Origin: Bacteroidota bacterium
GTDB lineage: Bacteria; Bacteroidota; Bacteroidia; Chitinophagales; Saprospiraceae
Length of the DNA stretch: 64,000 nt
Assembly: GCA_024642665.1 (NCBI GenBank)
Contig: JAHEAR010000001.1
Location: forward strand, 9,152-73,151
Direction: 5' to 3'
The notes below the pieces were generated by a model. It was not told the DNA's origin. It ran no database searches and worked only from the letters and a program-made list of their open reading frames with translations. A program made the translations under genes and the position numbers. Positions 38,781 to 47,732 of this stretch are shown here, piece after piece (position 1 is the first letter of the stretch; each line of letters opens with the position of its first letter).

Positions 38781-40220
38781 TCAATATCCCGACCAGATCG
38801 CAAAAACCATCACTACAGCGGCCAGCACCATACAGATACCAAATAAAGGAAGGATAAAACGGAACCACTTTCCAAATGGGATACGGGCTACCGCCAGCAT
38901 CGCAATTAACAATCCATTAGTTGGAATGATCATATTGGAAAAGCCATCTCCATACACATAGGCAAGTACCGCCGTTTGGCGGGATATATCCAGTAAATCA
39001 GCCAAAGGCGTCATTAAAGGCATGGATACAAGTGCCTGACCGGAAGCGGAGGGAATGAAAAAATTCAGAAACGATTGAAAGACCAGCATTCCAATGGTCG
39101 CAAAAGTCTGAGGCAAATTGCTAAGTGTATTGGAGGTATGGAATAATATGGTATCCATAATCTGACTTTCCATCATCACAATCGATATCCCCCGGGCTAC
39201 CCCGATGACCAAAGCCGGCATAATCATAATCTCCAAACCCCGGGTCAAAACCTCCATCGAATGGTCACCTGTCATGCCACTAATCAGGATAACTACTATG
39301 GCTATCCCTAAAAACCCGCCACTCATTTCAATAAGCCCCCATCCCATGAACTGAATCGCCGTCAGAATACCTCCATATCCAACAACGAGTGTAATTAATA
39401 TCCAAATATGCTTTTTGGTCAGTTTGATCTTCGTGAAATCTTCATCACCCTTTTGGCTTAAAGAAATATCAGGCATCCATGATTTTCTCTTTTTGTTTTT
39501 AACCTGATTTCCATATCGCATCAGAAATGCAAAGCCAATCCCTATCGCCAGACAAAAGACAATAAATCGCAGCAACATCCCACTACCGATCGGCAACTCT
39601 GCAATCTGTTGCGCAATTTGAACATTATAAGGATTGGTAGTGGCAGTCGACCAGCCTATACTTAAGGGAATCGCTACGAGTCCAAAACCAAACATGGGAT
39701 CATATCCTTTTTGTCTGGCCAGCAGCATGATAATAGGTATCAACGGGATGAGTTCCATGATAATACCCATGAAAGCACTTCCTGTTGAGATCGCGACATA
39801 CACCATAAAAAACAGCAGGGTCGTGGAGTTTTTAAACTTGATGATCAGCCAGGCCAATGTTGCATGGATGGTTTGCGTTTCAATAATGAGATTAAATACG
39901 GCACCAATAATAAAAACGAAAAATACAAGGGAGGCAGAATGCGTCAACCCTTTGGGAATGGCCGTTAACAATCCCATCAATGATACCGGCGATGCCTTTC
40001 CTTCCTTTGCATCATCGAGGATCAGCCCCCGCACAGAGTAATGCTTTGGAATCTCCTGATAGGTGCCGGCCTTAACGACAGTTTGCTCGATTTTGTGGTA
40101 CACCTTTGTTTCCCTTTCAAATGCGCCGGAAGGAATGATATAACTTAAGACAGAGCAAAACAGAATGATGAAGAACATAAAAATAAAGATCTGCGGGATC
40201 CGGATCTTGCTCAGATTCAT
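38781..40220 (-). CDS. YfcC-family (C4-dicarboxylate/basic amino-acid carrier-like) permease
   Basis: 479 aa polytopic; IIPSGAFERE, FNLIIETQTIHATLAWLI, FFIPSASGQALVSMPLMTPLADLLDISRQTAVLAYVYGDGFSNMIIPTNGLL. Confidence 0.87.
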   Translation of the reverse strand: MNLSKIRIPQIFIFMFFIILFCSVLSYIIPSGAFERETKVYHKIEQTVVKAGTYQEIPKHYSVRGLILDDAKEGKASPVSLMGLLTAIPKGLTHSASLVFFVFIIGAVFNLIIETQTIHATLAWLIIKFKNSTTLLFFMVYVAISTGSAFMGIIMELIPLIPIIMLLARQKGYDPMFGFGLVAIPLSIGWSTATTNPYNVQIAQQIAELPIGSGMLLRFIVFCLAIGIGFAFLMRYGNQVKNKKRKSWMPDISLSQKGDEDFTKIKLTKKHIWILITLVVGYGGILTAIQFMGWGLIEMSGGFLGIAIVVILISGMTGDHSMEVLTRGLEIMIMPALVIGVARGISIVMMESQIMDTILFHTSNTLSNLPQTFATIGMLVFQSFLNFFIPSASGQALVSMPLMTPLADLLDISRQTAVLAYVYGDGFSNMIIPTNGLLIAMLAVARIPFGKWFRFILPLFGICMVLAAVVMVFAIWSGY

Positions 40221-40425
40221 ATGCGGGTGTGTATTTTAGGGTCAACAATTTGAATTGGGTGAAACAGGGAATGCCAACCCAAGTGATACTTACTCGTCCA
40301 AACATACCAAAATTGTCGGGCAGGCAAAAAACTAAATGCGCTCACCACATGGCCCATTGCGCTATAATCTTTGGCTTTCAAAACCACATTTAACCCAAAT
40401 TAACACGTATAACACCCGAATTACA

Positions 40426-40433
40426 TATCTTTG
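40426..40433 (+). promoter_or_regulatory. -7 element TATCTTTG upstream of DUF3098-uppP-truB
   Basis: TAnnTTTG match 20 nt before the ATG at 40454. Confidence 0.45.
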
Positions 40434-40453
40434 GAACTCGTTATACAAACATT

Positions 40454-40765
40454 ATGGCTAAAGAATCTTCATCACCAAAAAGGAAAATTGTAGCAAATAA
40501 GAATCCCGGCAATGTATCCCAAAGACGTGCTGGTAGCCGGAAGGAAGAAGCTTTTCCACTCTTATTTACAAAGCAAACCTATATGTATATTGGGATTGGC
40601 TGTGGTCTCATTGCCCTTGGTTTAATGCTTATGCTGGGTGGTGGGATGAAGGATCCGATGATTTGGGATGAAAGTGTGATCTACAGCCCTGTGCGTATTA
40701 CGCTGGCACCCATCATTATCCTCGCCGGACTGGGAATGCAGATTTACGCCATTTTCAAAAAGTAG
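40454..40765 (+). CDS. DUF3098-like small membrane protein
   Basis: 103 aa, two TMs, directly upstream of uppP. Confidence 0.8.
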   Translation: MAKESSSPKRKIVANKNPGNVSQRRAGSRKEEAFPLLFTKQTYMYIGIGCGLIALGLMLMLGGGMKDPMIWDESVIYSPVRITLAPIIILAGLGMQIYAIFKK

Positions 40766-40778
40766 TCAGTTACACCAA

Positions 40779-41576
40779 ATGAATGAATATTTAGAGGCCA
40801 TCATTCTTGGAGTCATCCAGGGATTGACAGAGTTTTTGCCCGTCAGCAGCAGCGGACATCTCGAACTGGCTAAGTGGCTGCTAGGCGATTCCGGAAATGC
40901 ATCCGAAAGTTTTCTGATGACTGTCGTCTTACACTTTGGCACTGCCTTGGCGACCGTATGGGTATTTCGAGATTATATCCTTGATATCCTCAAAAAGATT
41001 ACTAAACCTGAAGGAAGACAATACATTTTCTGGATCATTCTGTCCATGATACCGGCTGCTATGGTTGGCGTTGCTTTCGACGAACAGATTACAGCACTTT
41101 TTGACCGACAAATTATTCTGGTTTCCTGCATGCTATTATTGACCGGTATCGTACTGATTATTTCTGATCGTTGGAGAAACCAATCCAAATCACTTTCATG
41201 GACCGGTTCGCTGATCATTGGGGTCTCACAAGCTATTGCTATTCTGCCGGGTGTTTCGAGATCAGGAGCCACAATTGCTACCGGTATCTTTTTAGGAATA
41301 GACCGTAAAAATGTCGCTCAATTTTCTTTTCTGATGGTCATTCCGCTTATTTTCGGAAAGATTGCAAAAGATATTGCAGGTGGTGAAATGAATATAGCAT
41401 CAGAAAATTCGCTTCCGATGTTGCTTGGTTTTGGCTTTTCATTTTTTGTAGGCATCATCGCCTGCAAATGGATGATCAAAATCGTTCAAAACGCCAGACT
41501 GCGCTACTTTGGATACTATTGTGTGGCAATAGGTGTCATTGCCATTCTTCTTCGTTTGTTTGTCCTTAAAGGATAA
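40779..41576 (+). CDS. uppP: Undecaprenyl-diphosphatase
   Basis: GVIQGLTEFLPVSSSGHLEL and ILPGVSRSGATIATGIFLGI. Confidence 0.96.
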   Translation: MNEYLEAIILGVIQGLTEFLPVSSSGHLELAKWLLGDSGNASESFLMTVVLHFGTALATVWVFRDYILDILKKITKPEGRQYIFWIILSMIPAAMVGVAFDEQITALFDRQIILVSCMLLLTGIVLIISDRWRNQSKSLSWTGSLIIGVSQAIAILPGVSRSGATIATGIFLGIDRKNVAQFSFLMVIPLIFGKIAKDIAGGEMNIASENSLPMLLGFGFSFFVGIIACKWMIKIVQNARLRYFGYYCVAIGVIAILLRLFVLKG

Positions 41577-42301
41577 TGCAAATGAGCCTACCATTTGTTA
41601 CTGACCTCACGACAGCAGATTACGTTTCAGGAAGTTTACTGCTGGTGAATAAACCCAAAGGCTGGACTTCATTTGACGTCGTCAATAAAATCAGAGGCCT
41701 CATCCGACACAAGTATGGCATCAAAAAAATAAAAGTCGGCCATTCCGGTACACTTGATCCAATGGCTACTGGACTCCTTCTGATCTGCACCGGCTCCTGG
41801 ACAAAAAAATTGACTGCACTTACCGGCTTGGATAAAAAGTACATCGGAGAAATCACGCTTGGTATTGAAACAGATTCCTATGATGCCGAAGGGGAAGTCG
41901 TGAGTCAAAGAGAAGTACCTGCTCTCACCTCAGAAAAGATGGAACAAATACTTGATCATTTTAAAGGTAAGTTTGAACAATACCCACCAGTTTTTTCAGC
42001 CATCAAGAAAAACGGCACGCCTTTGTATGCACTGGCACGGGCAGGCAAAGAAGTTAAAACCGAACCAAGAAACGTAGAGGTTTTTGACATAGGGGTAAAT
42101 CACTTCACACCACCCATTTTAGACCTGAGCATCCACTGTGGCAGCGGTTTCTATGTCCGCTCGTTAGCACACGATATTGGTGACCGTATTGGTTGTGGAG
42201 CTTATCTATCCGGATTAGTGCGTACACATATTGCTGGCTATGCGCTCGATGATGCTTTCTCGATGGAAGCTATCAGGGAAACCTTAGGAACGGAGGAATA
42301 A
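41576..42301 (+). CDS. truB: tRNA pseudouridine(55) synthase
   Basis: LLVNKPKGWTSFDVVNKIRG...KVGHSGTLDPMATGLLLICTG; ATG overlaps the uppP stop. Confidence 0.96.
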   Translation: MQMSLPFVTDLTTADYVSGSLLLVNKPKGWTSFDVVNKIRGLIRHKYGIKKIKVGHSGTLDPMATGLLLICTGSWTKKLTALTGLDKKYIGEITLGIETDSYDAEGEVVSQREVPALTSEKMEQILDHFKGKFEQYPPVFSAIKKNGTPLYALARAGKEVKTEPRNVEVFDIGVNHFTPPILDLSIHCGSGFYVRSLAHDIGDRIGCGAYLSGLVRTHIAGYALDDAFSMEAIRETLGTEE

Positions 42302-42303
42302 TA

Positions 42304-43659
42304 CTAGGTAAAAGACTGCGAAAGCGCAAGTATATCCAGCCCATCAAAGCGACCGGAACTCATCCAAAGCAAAACCATATTTTTCTGCTTGTCAGTCTTG
42401 CGCACAAGTTTTTCCAAATCCTCTTTATTCGTCACCACCTGCAGATCGGGCGCGTTAAAATACCCGGCTAATTGCTCGCCGGACAGATCCGGAAGCTTTT
42501 TAATGGCAAGGGTATGCGGGCTGTAGAACACAAGCTTAGCATCAGCCTCGGAAAGCGAGTCTTTGTATTGTGGCAGGAAATCAGGATTCAGTGAACTAAA
42601 GGTGTGCAATTCGAGACAAGCGATAATAAAAGCATCCGAATGTTTTTCTCTCACGGCATTGACAGTTGCTTTAACTTTTGATGGCGCATGAGCAAAATCC
42701 TGATAGGCGGTGATATGTTCTGACGTATGCAATAATTGAAGCCGTTTGTTGGCGCCGGTAAACGATTGAATCGCCGGATAAAATTTTTCTTTAGCCAAAC
42801 CAATACATGCCGTAGCTAATTGAGCAGCTTTTAGGTTTTGCAGATTGTGCTTTCCAAAAATTTCAAGGGGAAAATAATGCCCATCCTCATCATGAATGAC
42901 CACTTGATCCTTGACCAATGCGTATTGATGCGTCGTGTAAGGCAGACACACACATACAGGTTGAAGTCGTTCCACTAAATCTACCAGATCAGGATCAGCT
43001 GCACAATAAATTAAGGTATCCGTTTTTCCTAAGGATTCAATCAGTAGCTGAAATTGCTGTACATAGGATTCGTAGGTGGGAAACACATTCATATGATCCC
43101 AGGCGATTCCCGTAATCACCGTAATCTGCGGATGATAATGAAAGAACTTGGGCCTTGGATCCAAAGGACTGGTCAGATATTCATCGCCTTCCAAAACAAT
43201 GATTTCAGCATCAGATAGCACCACCGGTTCCAAATCACCGATTTTTGCACCAATCATGCGATCAGCCTGAATCCCGGATTCATGCAGGACATGGGCGATC
43301 ATTCCGCAGGTTGACGTTTTCCCATGGCTACCGGCCACTACGATCCGCATTTTTTCCTTCGAAATATTATACACAAACTCAGGAAAAGAGGAAATCTTCA
43401 GTCCGATCTTCTGCGCTTTAAGCAATTCCGGATTATCCGCTCGGGCATGCATCCCTAATACCACAACATCAATATCGTGATGAATTCGCTCAGGATGCCA
43501 GCCTATTTCAGCCGGTAAAAGCCCTTTTTCAGCTAAACGGGAGCGACTTGGCTCATAAATCTCATCATCTGAGCCCGTCACCACATGACCACTTTTTAGC
43601 ATGGAAATGGCCAGACTATGCATAATACTACCCCCAATAGCCACAAAATGTATCTTCAT
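42304..43659 (-). CDS. mpl: Mur ligase, Mpl-like (UDP-N-acetylmuramate:L-alanyl-gamma-D-glutamyl-meso-diaminopimelate ligase)
   Basis: IHFVAIGGSIMHSLAISMLKSGHVVTGSDDEIYEPSRSRL; VVAGSHGKTSTCGMIAHVL; DFAHAPSKVKATV. Confidence 0.88.
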   Translation of the reverse strand: MKIHFVAIGGSIMHSLAISMLKSGHVVTGSDDEIYEPSRSRLAEKGLLPAEIGWHPERIHHDIDVVVLGMHARADNPELLKAQKIGLKISSFPEFVYNISKEKMRIVVAGSHGKTSTCGMIAHVLHESGIQADRMIGAKIGDLEPVVLSDAEIIVLEGDEYLTSPLDPRPKFFHYHPQITVITGIAWDHMNVFPTYESYVQQFQLLIESLGKTDTLIYCAADPDLVDLVERLQPVCVCLPYTTHQYALVKDQVVIHDEDGHYFPLEIFGKHNLQNLKAAQLATACIGLAKEKFYPAIQSFTGANKRLQLLHTSEHITAYQDFAHAPSKVKATVNAVREKHSDAFIIACLELHTFSSLNPDFLPQYKDSLSEADAKLVFYSPHTLAIKKLPDLSGEQLAGYFNAPDLQVVTNKEDLEKLVRKTDKQKNMVLLWMSSGRFDGLDILALSQSFT

Positions 43660-43789
43660 AATCAGTTATTTATGCCTGTTTTGATTATTTTTTAAGAAAA
43701 AGCCAAAGGAATAAAATAATTTCGCACTTTAAAACGATTTATATCTGTTATCTGTTGATAACCAAAAGCAAATTAAAGCATTGTCAAAC

Positions 43790-43945
43790 ATGAAAGTATC
43801 TTCTTTAAAGTTCATTCTGATTGCTGTGGGGCTAGTAGCCTGTGTCTCAATGACTACGAGTTGCAACAAGGGCTATGGTTGCCCAAGTGATTTCTCTGTA
43901 GATGCCGGTACTGATGTACCTGCTTACGTTGATCCTGCCTGCTGA
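43790..43945 (+). CDS. Small 51-aa Cys-rich putative lipoprotein (absent from ORF track)
   Basis: Own translation: MKVSSLKFILIAVGLVACVSMTTSCNKGYGCPSDFSVDAGTDVPAYVDPAC*; signal peptide with lipobox-like TTSC. Confidence 0.6.
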   Translation: MKVSSLKFILIAVGLVACVSMTTSCNKGYGCPSDFSVDAGTDVPAYVDPAC

Positions 43946-44043
43946 TTTTCCCCCATTTCACTCGGGAAATAGAACACAACCATTGCCGGTTTTCTGAACA
44001 AAAACCGGTCAACCAGACACCAAACCACCTATAACCGATAAAA

Positions 44044-44730
44044 ATGACTGCGAAAGACATCTCTCCAACCCTGGGTTGGGATGATGTGTATATTGTTTCC
44101 ACGCGCGACGGATCAGATACGTTGTTTAGCCGAACGCACGGAACCTTATATCACTCAGCCTTTGGTGCCGTGTCTGAAAGTAAGCATGTTTTTTTCCAGC
44201 AGGGACTGAACACCCAGTTGGACAAACCCATGATTTCTATCCTTGAATTTGGCTTTGGTTCCGGATTAAATGCCTTCCTAGCCTATCTTTTCTCTTTAAA
44301 TAAGGATAAAGAAGTCCATTATACCGGTATTGAGACTTCTCCAATTTCTCTCGATGTTGCTTCGAGCTTAAATTATCCCGAATACCTTGCCTTTATCGAA
44401 GAACGTGAAATATTTCTTCGCATGCACCGTGAAACATCTTTTGTCGCGGAATCTTTTCATTTTCAAAGAATCGATCAAATGGTCCATTTAGCAGCCCATC
44501 AAAAGTTTGATTGTGTATTTTTTGATGCTTTCGCTCCCGGTGCTCAACCGGAACTTTGGGAACAATCCATGTTTGACGTATTATTTCAACTACTCCACCC
44601 GAAAGGCTGCATCGTCACCTATTGTGCACAAGGAGAAGCCAGAAGACGAATGCAAACAGCAGGTTTTCAAGTAGAAAGGCTGATCGGTCCGCCCGGAAAA
44701 AGAGAGATGCTCAGAGGGATGAAAACTTAA
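44044..44730 (+). CDS. mnmD: tRNA (5-methylaminomethyl-2-thiouridine)-methyltransferase (MnmD)
   Basis: LEFGFGSGLNAFLA, YTGIETSPIS, FDCVFFDAFAPGAQPELWEQSMFDVLF, GCIVTYCAQGEARRRMQTAGFQVERLIGPPGKREML. Confidence 0.93.
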   Translation: MTAKDISPTLGWDDVYIVSTRDGSDTLFSRTHGTLYHSAFGAVSESKHVFFQQGLNTQLDKPMISILEFGFGSGLNAFLAYLFSLNKDKEVHYTGIETSPISLDVASSLNYPEYLAFIEEREIFLRMHRETSFVAESFHFQRIDQMVHLAAHQKFDCVFFDAFAPGAQPELWEQSMFDVLFQLLHPKGCIVTYCAQGEARRRMQTAGFQVERLIGPPGKREMLRGMKT

Positions 44731-44831
44731 AAACCATTTTGGAGTTCTATAATGGATAGTATGCGAATGGCCGTGAGGAAATAAACCGGTCGTTTCACTA
44801 TTTTTACGGTGTTATAATAATCATTCGATTT

Positions 44832-45368
44832 ATGTCAGAATCAAATCAATTATTGGGTGTTGGATCCCGTGTCAACCATCCCGCTTATGGTGATGGAGTC
44901 ATTATACGATTGCATCCTGCAGCCTATGAGGTAGTATTTATCGTCTACGGTGCAAAGACCGTTGGAAAGGATTATAAGGATTGGGAAATTCTTGATCATG
45001 TCGAAGCAGAAGATTCCGTCACCTGGACTGATGCGGAGAAATCACTCATGCGCATTCTTAAAACCTGGGGCGAAATATCCGAACTAGTCGTGATGGGCGA
45101 CAAATGGAAAGGTGGTGTGATGTCCCTTCAGCCCTACGATAAAGGATTGAAACCAAAAGATCTTCCGATCGAGACATTTTATCACAAGATTGTCATGCTG
45201 CGCGATCGCCTCCGTGTGATGGAACAAAAAATCAATAGTAACTCAAAACTAACTGACGAAGAGAAAATCGATCTCCAGCAATATATCACGCGTATCTATG
45301 GAAGTCTCACCACGTTCAACGTGTTGTTTAGAGACAAAGAAGCTCACTTCGTTGGGGATAAAGCATGA
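44832..45368 (+). CDS. Conserved hypothetical with N-terminal UvrD/PcrA Tudor-like module
   Basis: LLGVGSRVNHPAYGDGVIIRLHPAAYEVVFIVYGAKTVGKDYKDWEIL matches the VGxxVxHpxFGxGxV pattern; helical C-terminus. Confidence 0.65.
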   Translation: MSESNQLLGVGSRVNHPAYGDGVIIRLHPAAYEVVFIVYGAKTVGKDYKDWEILDHVEAEDSVTWTDAEKSLMRILKTWGEISELVVMGDKWKGGVMSLQPYDKGLKPKDLPIETFYHKIVMLRDRLRVMEQKINSNSKLTDEEKIDLQQYITRIYGSLTTFNVLFRDKEAHFVGDKA

Positions 45369-46657
45369 GGCGAATGACAAAATGGATTTTTGTATGTGTA
45401 ATTTTCACTTCTTTAGTTTCTTGTCTGACGTTTGGTGAACACTATGAAAAAATACCTCCGGGATTATGGCGAGCTACATTGACATTGTCTGATAAGACCG
45501 ATGATTTTGATGAAAAAACAAAAGGTGAACTTCCCTTTAATTTTGAAGTCATCTATGATCGTCCCGATTCATTTCATATCGTCATCCATAATGGGGAAGA
45601 GCGTATCCTAGTGAATGACATTTACATGGGTGTTGACCGCAGGACAGCGCGCGATACGATTCGAATAGAGTTTCCAATATTTGACAGCTATATCACGGCC
45701 CAATATGAAGAGGATGCCATTGAGGGCTTTTGGATCGTAAACAGTAAAAAGGATTATCGCATACCTTTTAAAGCGCTTCATGGCCAGCAATATCGATTCT
45801 TTCAATTACCGGAACCACCGGCTGCAGATCTAACAGGTCATTGGGCCTGTAACTTCAGTATTGATACAGAAGATCCGGAATTGAAACTTGGTGAATTTAA
45901 ACAGGATGGAAACCATCTCATCGGGACGTTTCTCTCTGCCACCGGTGATGACCGTTATCTGGAAGGAACCGTAAGCGGTGATCGCCTTTTTCTATCGCTC
46001 TTTGATGGTACGCATGCCTATCTCTATGAAGCGAAAATAATGCCTGATGGCCAACTGACAGGCATCTATCGCTCCGGCAATCACTATAAAACGTATTGGG
46101 AAGGATCACGCACGGACACACTCGAATTAGCCGATTTTGGTGATCCAATGACGTTGACAAAAGTAATGGATGAAAAACCATTTTCTCTTTCCGTCAAAGA
46201 CCCTGACGGTAATCTTTTGGATATCGATCAGGGAATCTTTCACGAACGCCCTAAAATCATTCAAATCATGGGGACATGGTGCCCGAATTGCAAGGATGAA
46301 ACCACTTTTTTGCTAAACTATTTGAATGAAAATCCTGAGCCTGGTTTTGAAATACTTGGACTTTCATTTGAAAGATATTCTGATACGTTAAAAGCAAATC
46401 AAAGCATCAGGACGTATAAAGAAAAAATGAAAATACCCTACCCTGTGACATATGGTGGATCCAGTAATAAAGTTGAAGCAAGTAAGACATTACCTATGTT
46501 AAATAAAGTAGTGGCTTTTCCAACTATGATTTTCCTTAACAAGCACAATCAGGTAGTGGCAATTCACACCGGATTCACCGGCCCGGCTACCTCCGGTTTT
46601 GATGCCTTTAAAAAAGAATTTTCTGAACTTGTTGCTAAAATGAAATCTGACCTATGA
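45365..46657 (+). CDS. TlpA-family thioredoxin-domain lipoprotein/periplasmic disulfide reductase
   Basis: Lipobox LVSC; PKIIQIMGTWCPNCKDETTFLLNYL (CxxC); VVAFPTMIFLNKHNQVVAIHTGF. Confidence 0.9.
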   Translation: MRRMTKWIFVCVIFTSLVSCLTFGEHYEKIPPGLWRATLTLSDKTDDFDEKTKGELPFNFEVIYDRPDSFHIVIHNGEERILVNDIYMGVDRRTARDTIRIEFPIFDSYITAQYEEDAIEGFWIVNSKKDYRIPFKALHGQQYRFFQLPEPPAADLTGHWACNFSIDTEDPELKLGEFKQDGNHLIGTFLSATGDDRYLEGTVSGDRLFLSLFDGTHAYLYEAKIMPDGQLTGIYRSGNHYKTYWEGSRTDTLELADFGDPMTLTKVMDEKPFSLSVKDPDGNLLDIDQGIFHERPKIIQIMGTWCPNCKDETTFLLNYLNENPEPGFEILGLSFERYSDTLKANQSIRTYKEKMKIPYPVTYGGSSNKVEASKTLPMLNKVVAFPTMIFLNKHNQVVAIHTGFTGPATSGFDAFKKEFSELVAKMKSDL

Positions 46658-47421
46658 AAAAATGCGCATTAATCACAGGAGCAACCAGTGGTATTGGTCT
46701 GGCAACAGCAAGAGAATTTGCATCCCATGATATAGACCTGATACTCACCGCGCGAAGAGCCGATCGGCTGGCAGAACTTAAAACTGAACTAGAAGCCACG
46801 CATGGCATTGAAGTGCTCACTCTGTGTTTTGATATTCGGAATCAGGAAGAATGCGCGGAAGCCATTTCAAAAATTAATCGGCCTGTCGATATACTTATTA
46901 ATAATGCCGGTCTGGCCCGAGGACTCAGCAGTATTGAAGAAGGTGATCTTGCCCATTGGGAGGAAATGATTGATACAAATATTAAAGGCTTGCTCTATAT
47001 GACACGGTTGATCAGTCCCGGCATGGTGAAACGTAAATCCGGACATATTATCAATCTGGGTTCAACCGCCAGCAAAGAAGTCTATCCAAAAGGCAATGTG
47101 TATTGTGCGACAAAATTTGCTGTTGAAGCACTCACAAAAGCTATCAGAGCTGATTTGTATACACATGGCATCAGAGTATCTCAGGTTTCACCCGCCCATG
47201 TGGAAGAAACTGAATTTGCAAGAGTACGTTTTGACTGGGATCAGGAGAAAGCAAAAATCTACAATGATTTTAATCCATTGACCTCAAAAGATGTAGCAGA
47301 AGCGATTTACTTTATGGCTTCACGACCACCACATGTCAATGTACAGGATATTCTCATGATGGGCACCCAACAGGCCGGTGGAATGCTGATCGATCGAAGC
47401 GGCAGGCGATATGATCATTAA
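46654..47421 (+). CDS. SDR-family NAD(P)-dependent oxidoreductase (YdfG-like)
   Basis: LITGATSGIGLATAREFASHDIDLILTARRADRL, NNAGLARGLSSIEEGD, YCATKFAVEALTKA. Confidence 0.93.
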   Translation: MKKCALITGATSGIGLATAREFASHDIDLILTARRADRLAELKTELEATHGIEVLTLCFDIRNQEECAEAISKINRPVDILINNAGLARGLSSIEEGDLAHWEEMIDTNIKGLLYMTRLISPGMVKRKSGHIINLGSTASKEVYPKGNVYCATKFAVEALTKAIRADLYTHGIRVSQVSPAHVEETEFARVRFDWDQEKAKIYNDFNPLTSKDVAEAIYFMASRPPHVNVQDILMMGTQQAGGMLIDRSGRRYDH

Positions 47422-47493
47422 AGAACTTGGATTTTTAGTCCTTAGACTTTTTGACATACGACGAAAGGCAAGGGGCGCAGAGCTCAGCGCAGG

Positions 47494-47538
47494 GAGCATG
47501 GGGCTTGGGGCAAAGAGCATAGGGCCTGGGGCAAAGAG
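47494..47538 (+). repeat. 21-bp tandem repeat, about 2.1 copies
   Basis: GAGCATGGGGCTTGGGGCAAA / GAGCATAGGGCCTGGGGCAAA / GAG, starting at 47494, 47515 and 47536. Confidence 0.75.
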
Positions 47539-47650
47539 TTTAGCTTAGCGGAAGTCTTAGGGAAAATTATAATTACGATTTACAAAAAATAAAAGAAATG
47601 TCTCTTATAAAGGAGCTGTTAAACGTTTATCTTTTACCCTATACATAAAA

Positions 47651-47723
47651 TCACTAAATAACAACATCACTCAATATTTATCACAACATCACCCATCACT
47701 CAATCACTAAATAACAAAATCAC
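47651..47723 (+). repeat. Direct repeat TCACTAAATAACAA(C/A)ATCAC, 53-bp spacing, in leader of M1 peptidase
   Basis: 20-nt copies at 47651-47670 and 47704-47723 with one mismatch, separated by TCACC/TCACT-rich sequence. Confidence 0.7.
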
Positions 47724-47732
47724 CAAATAAAA

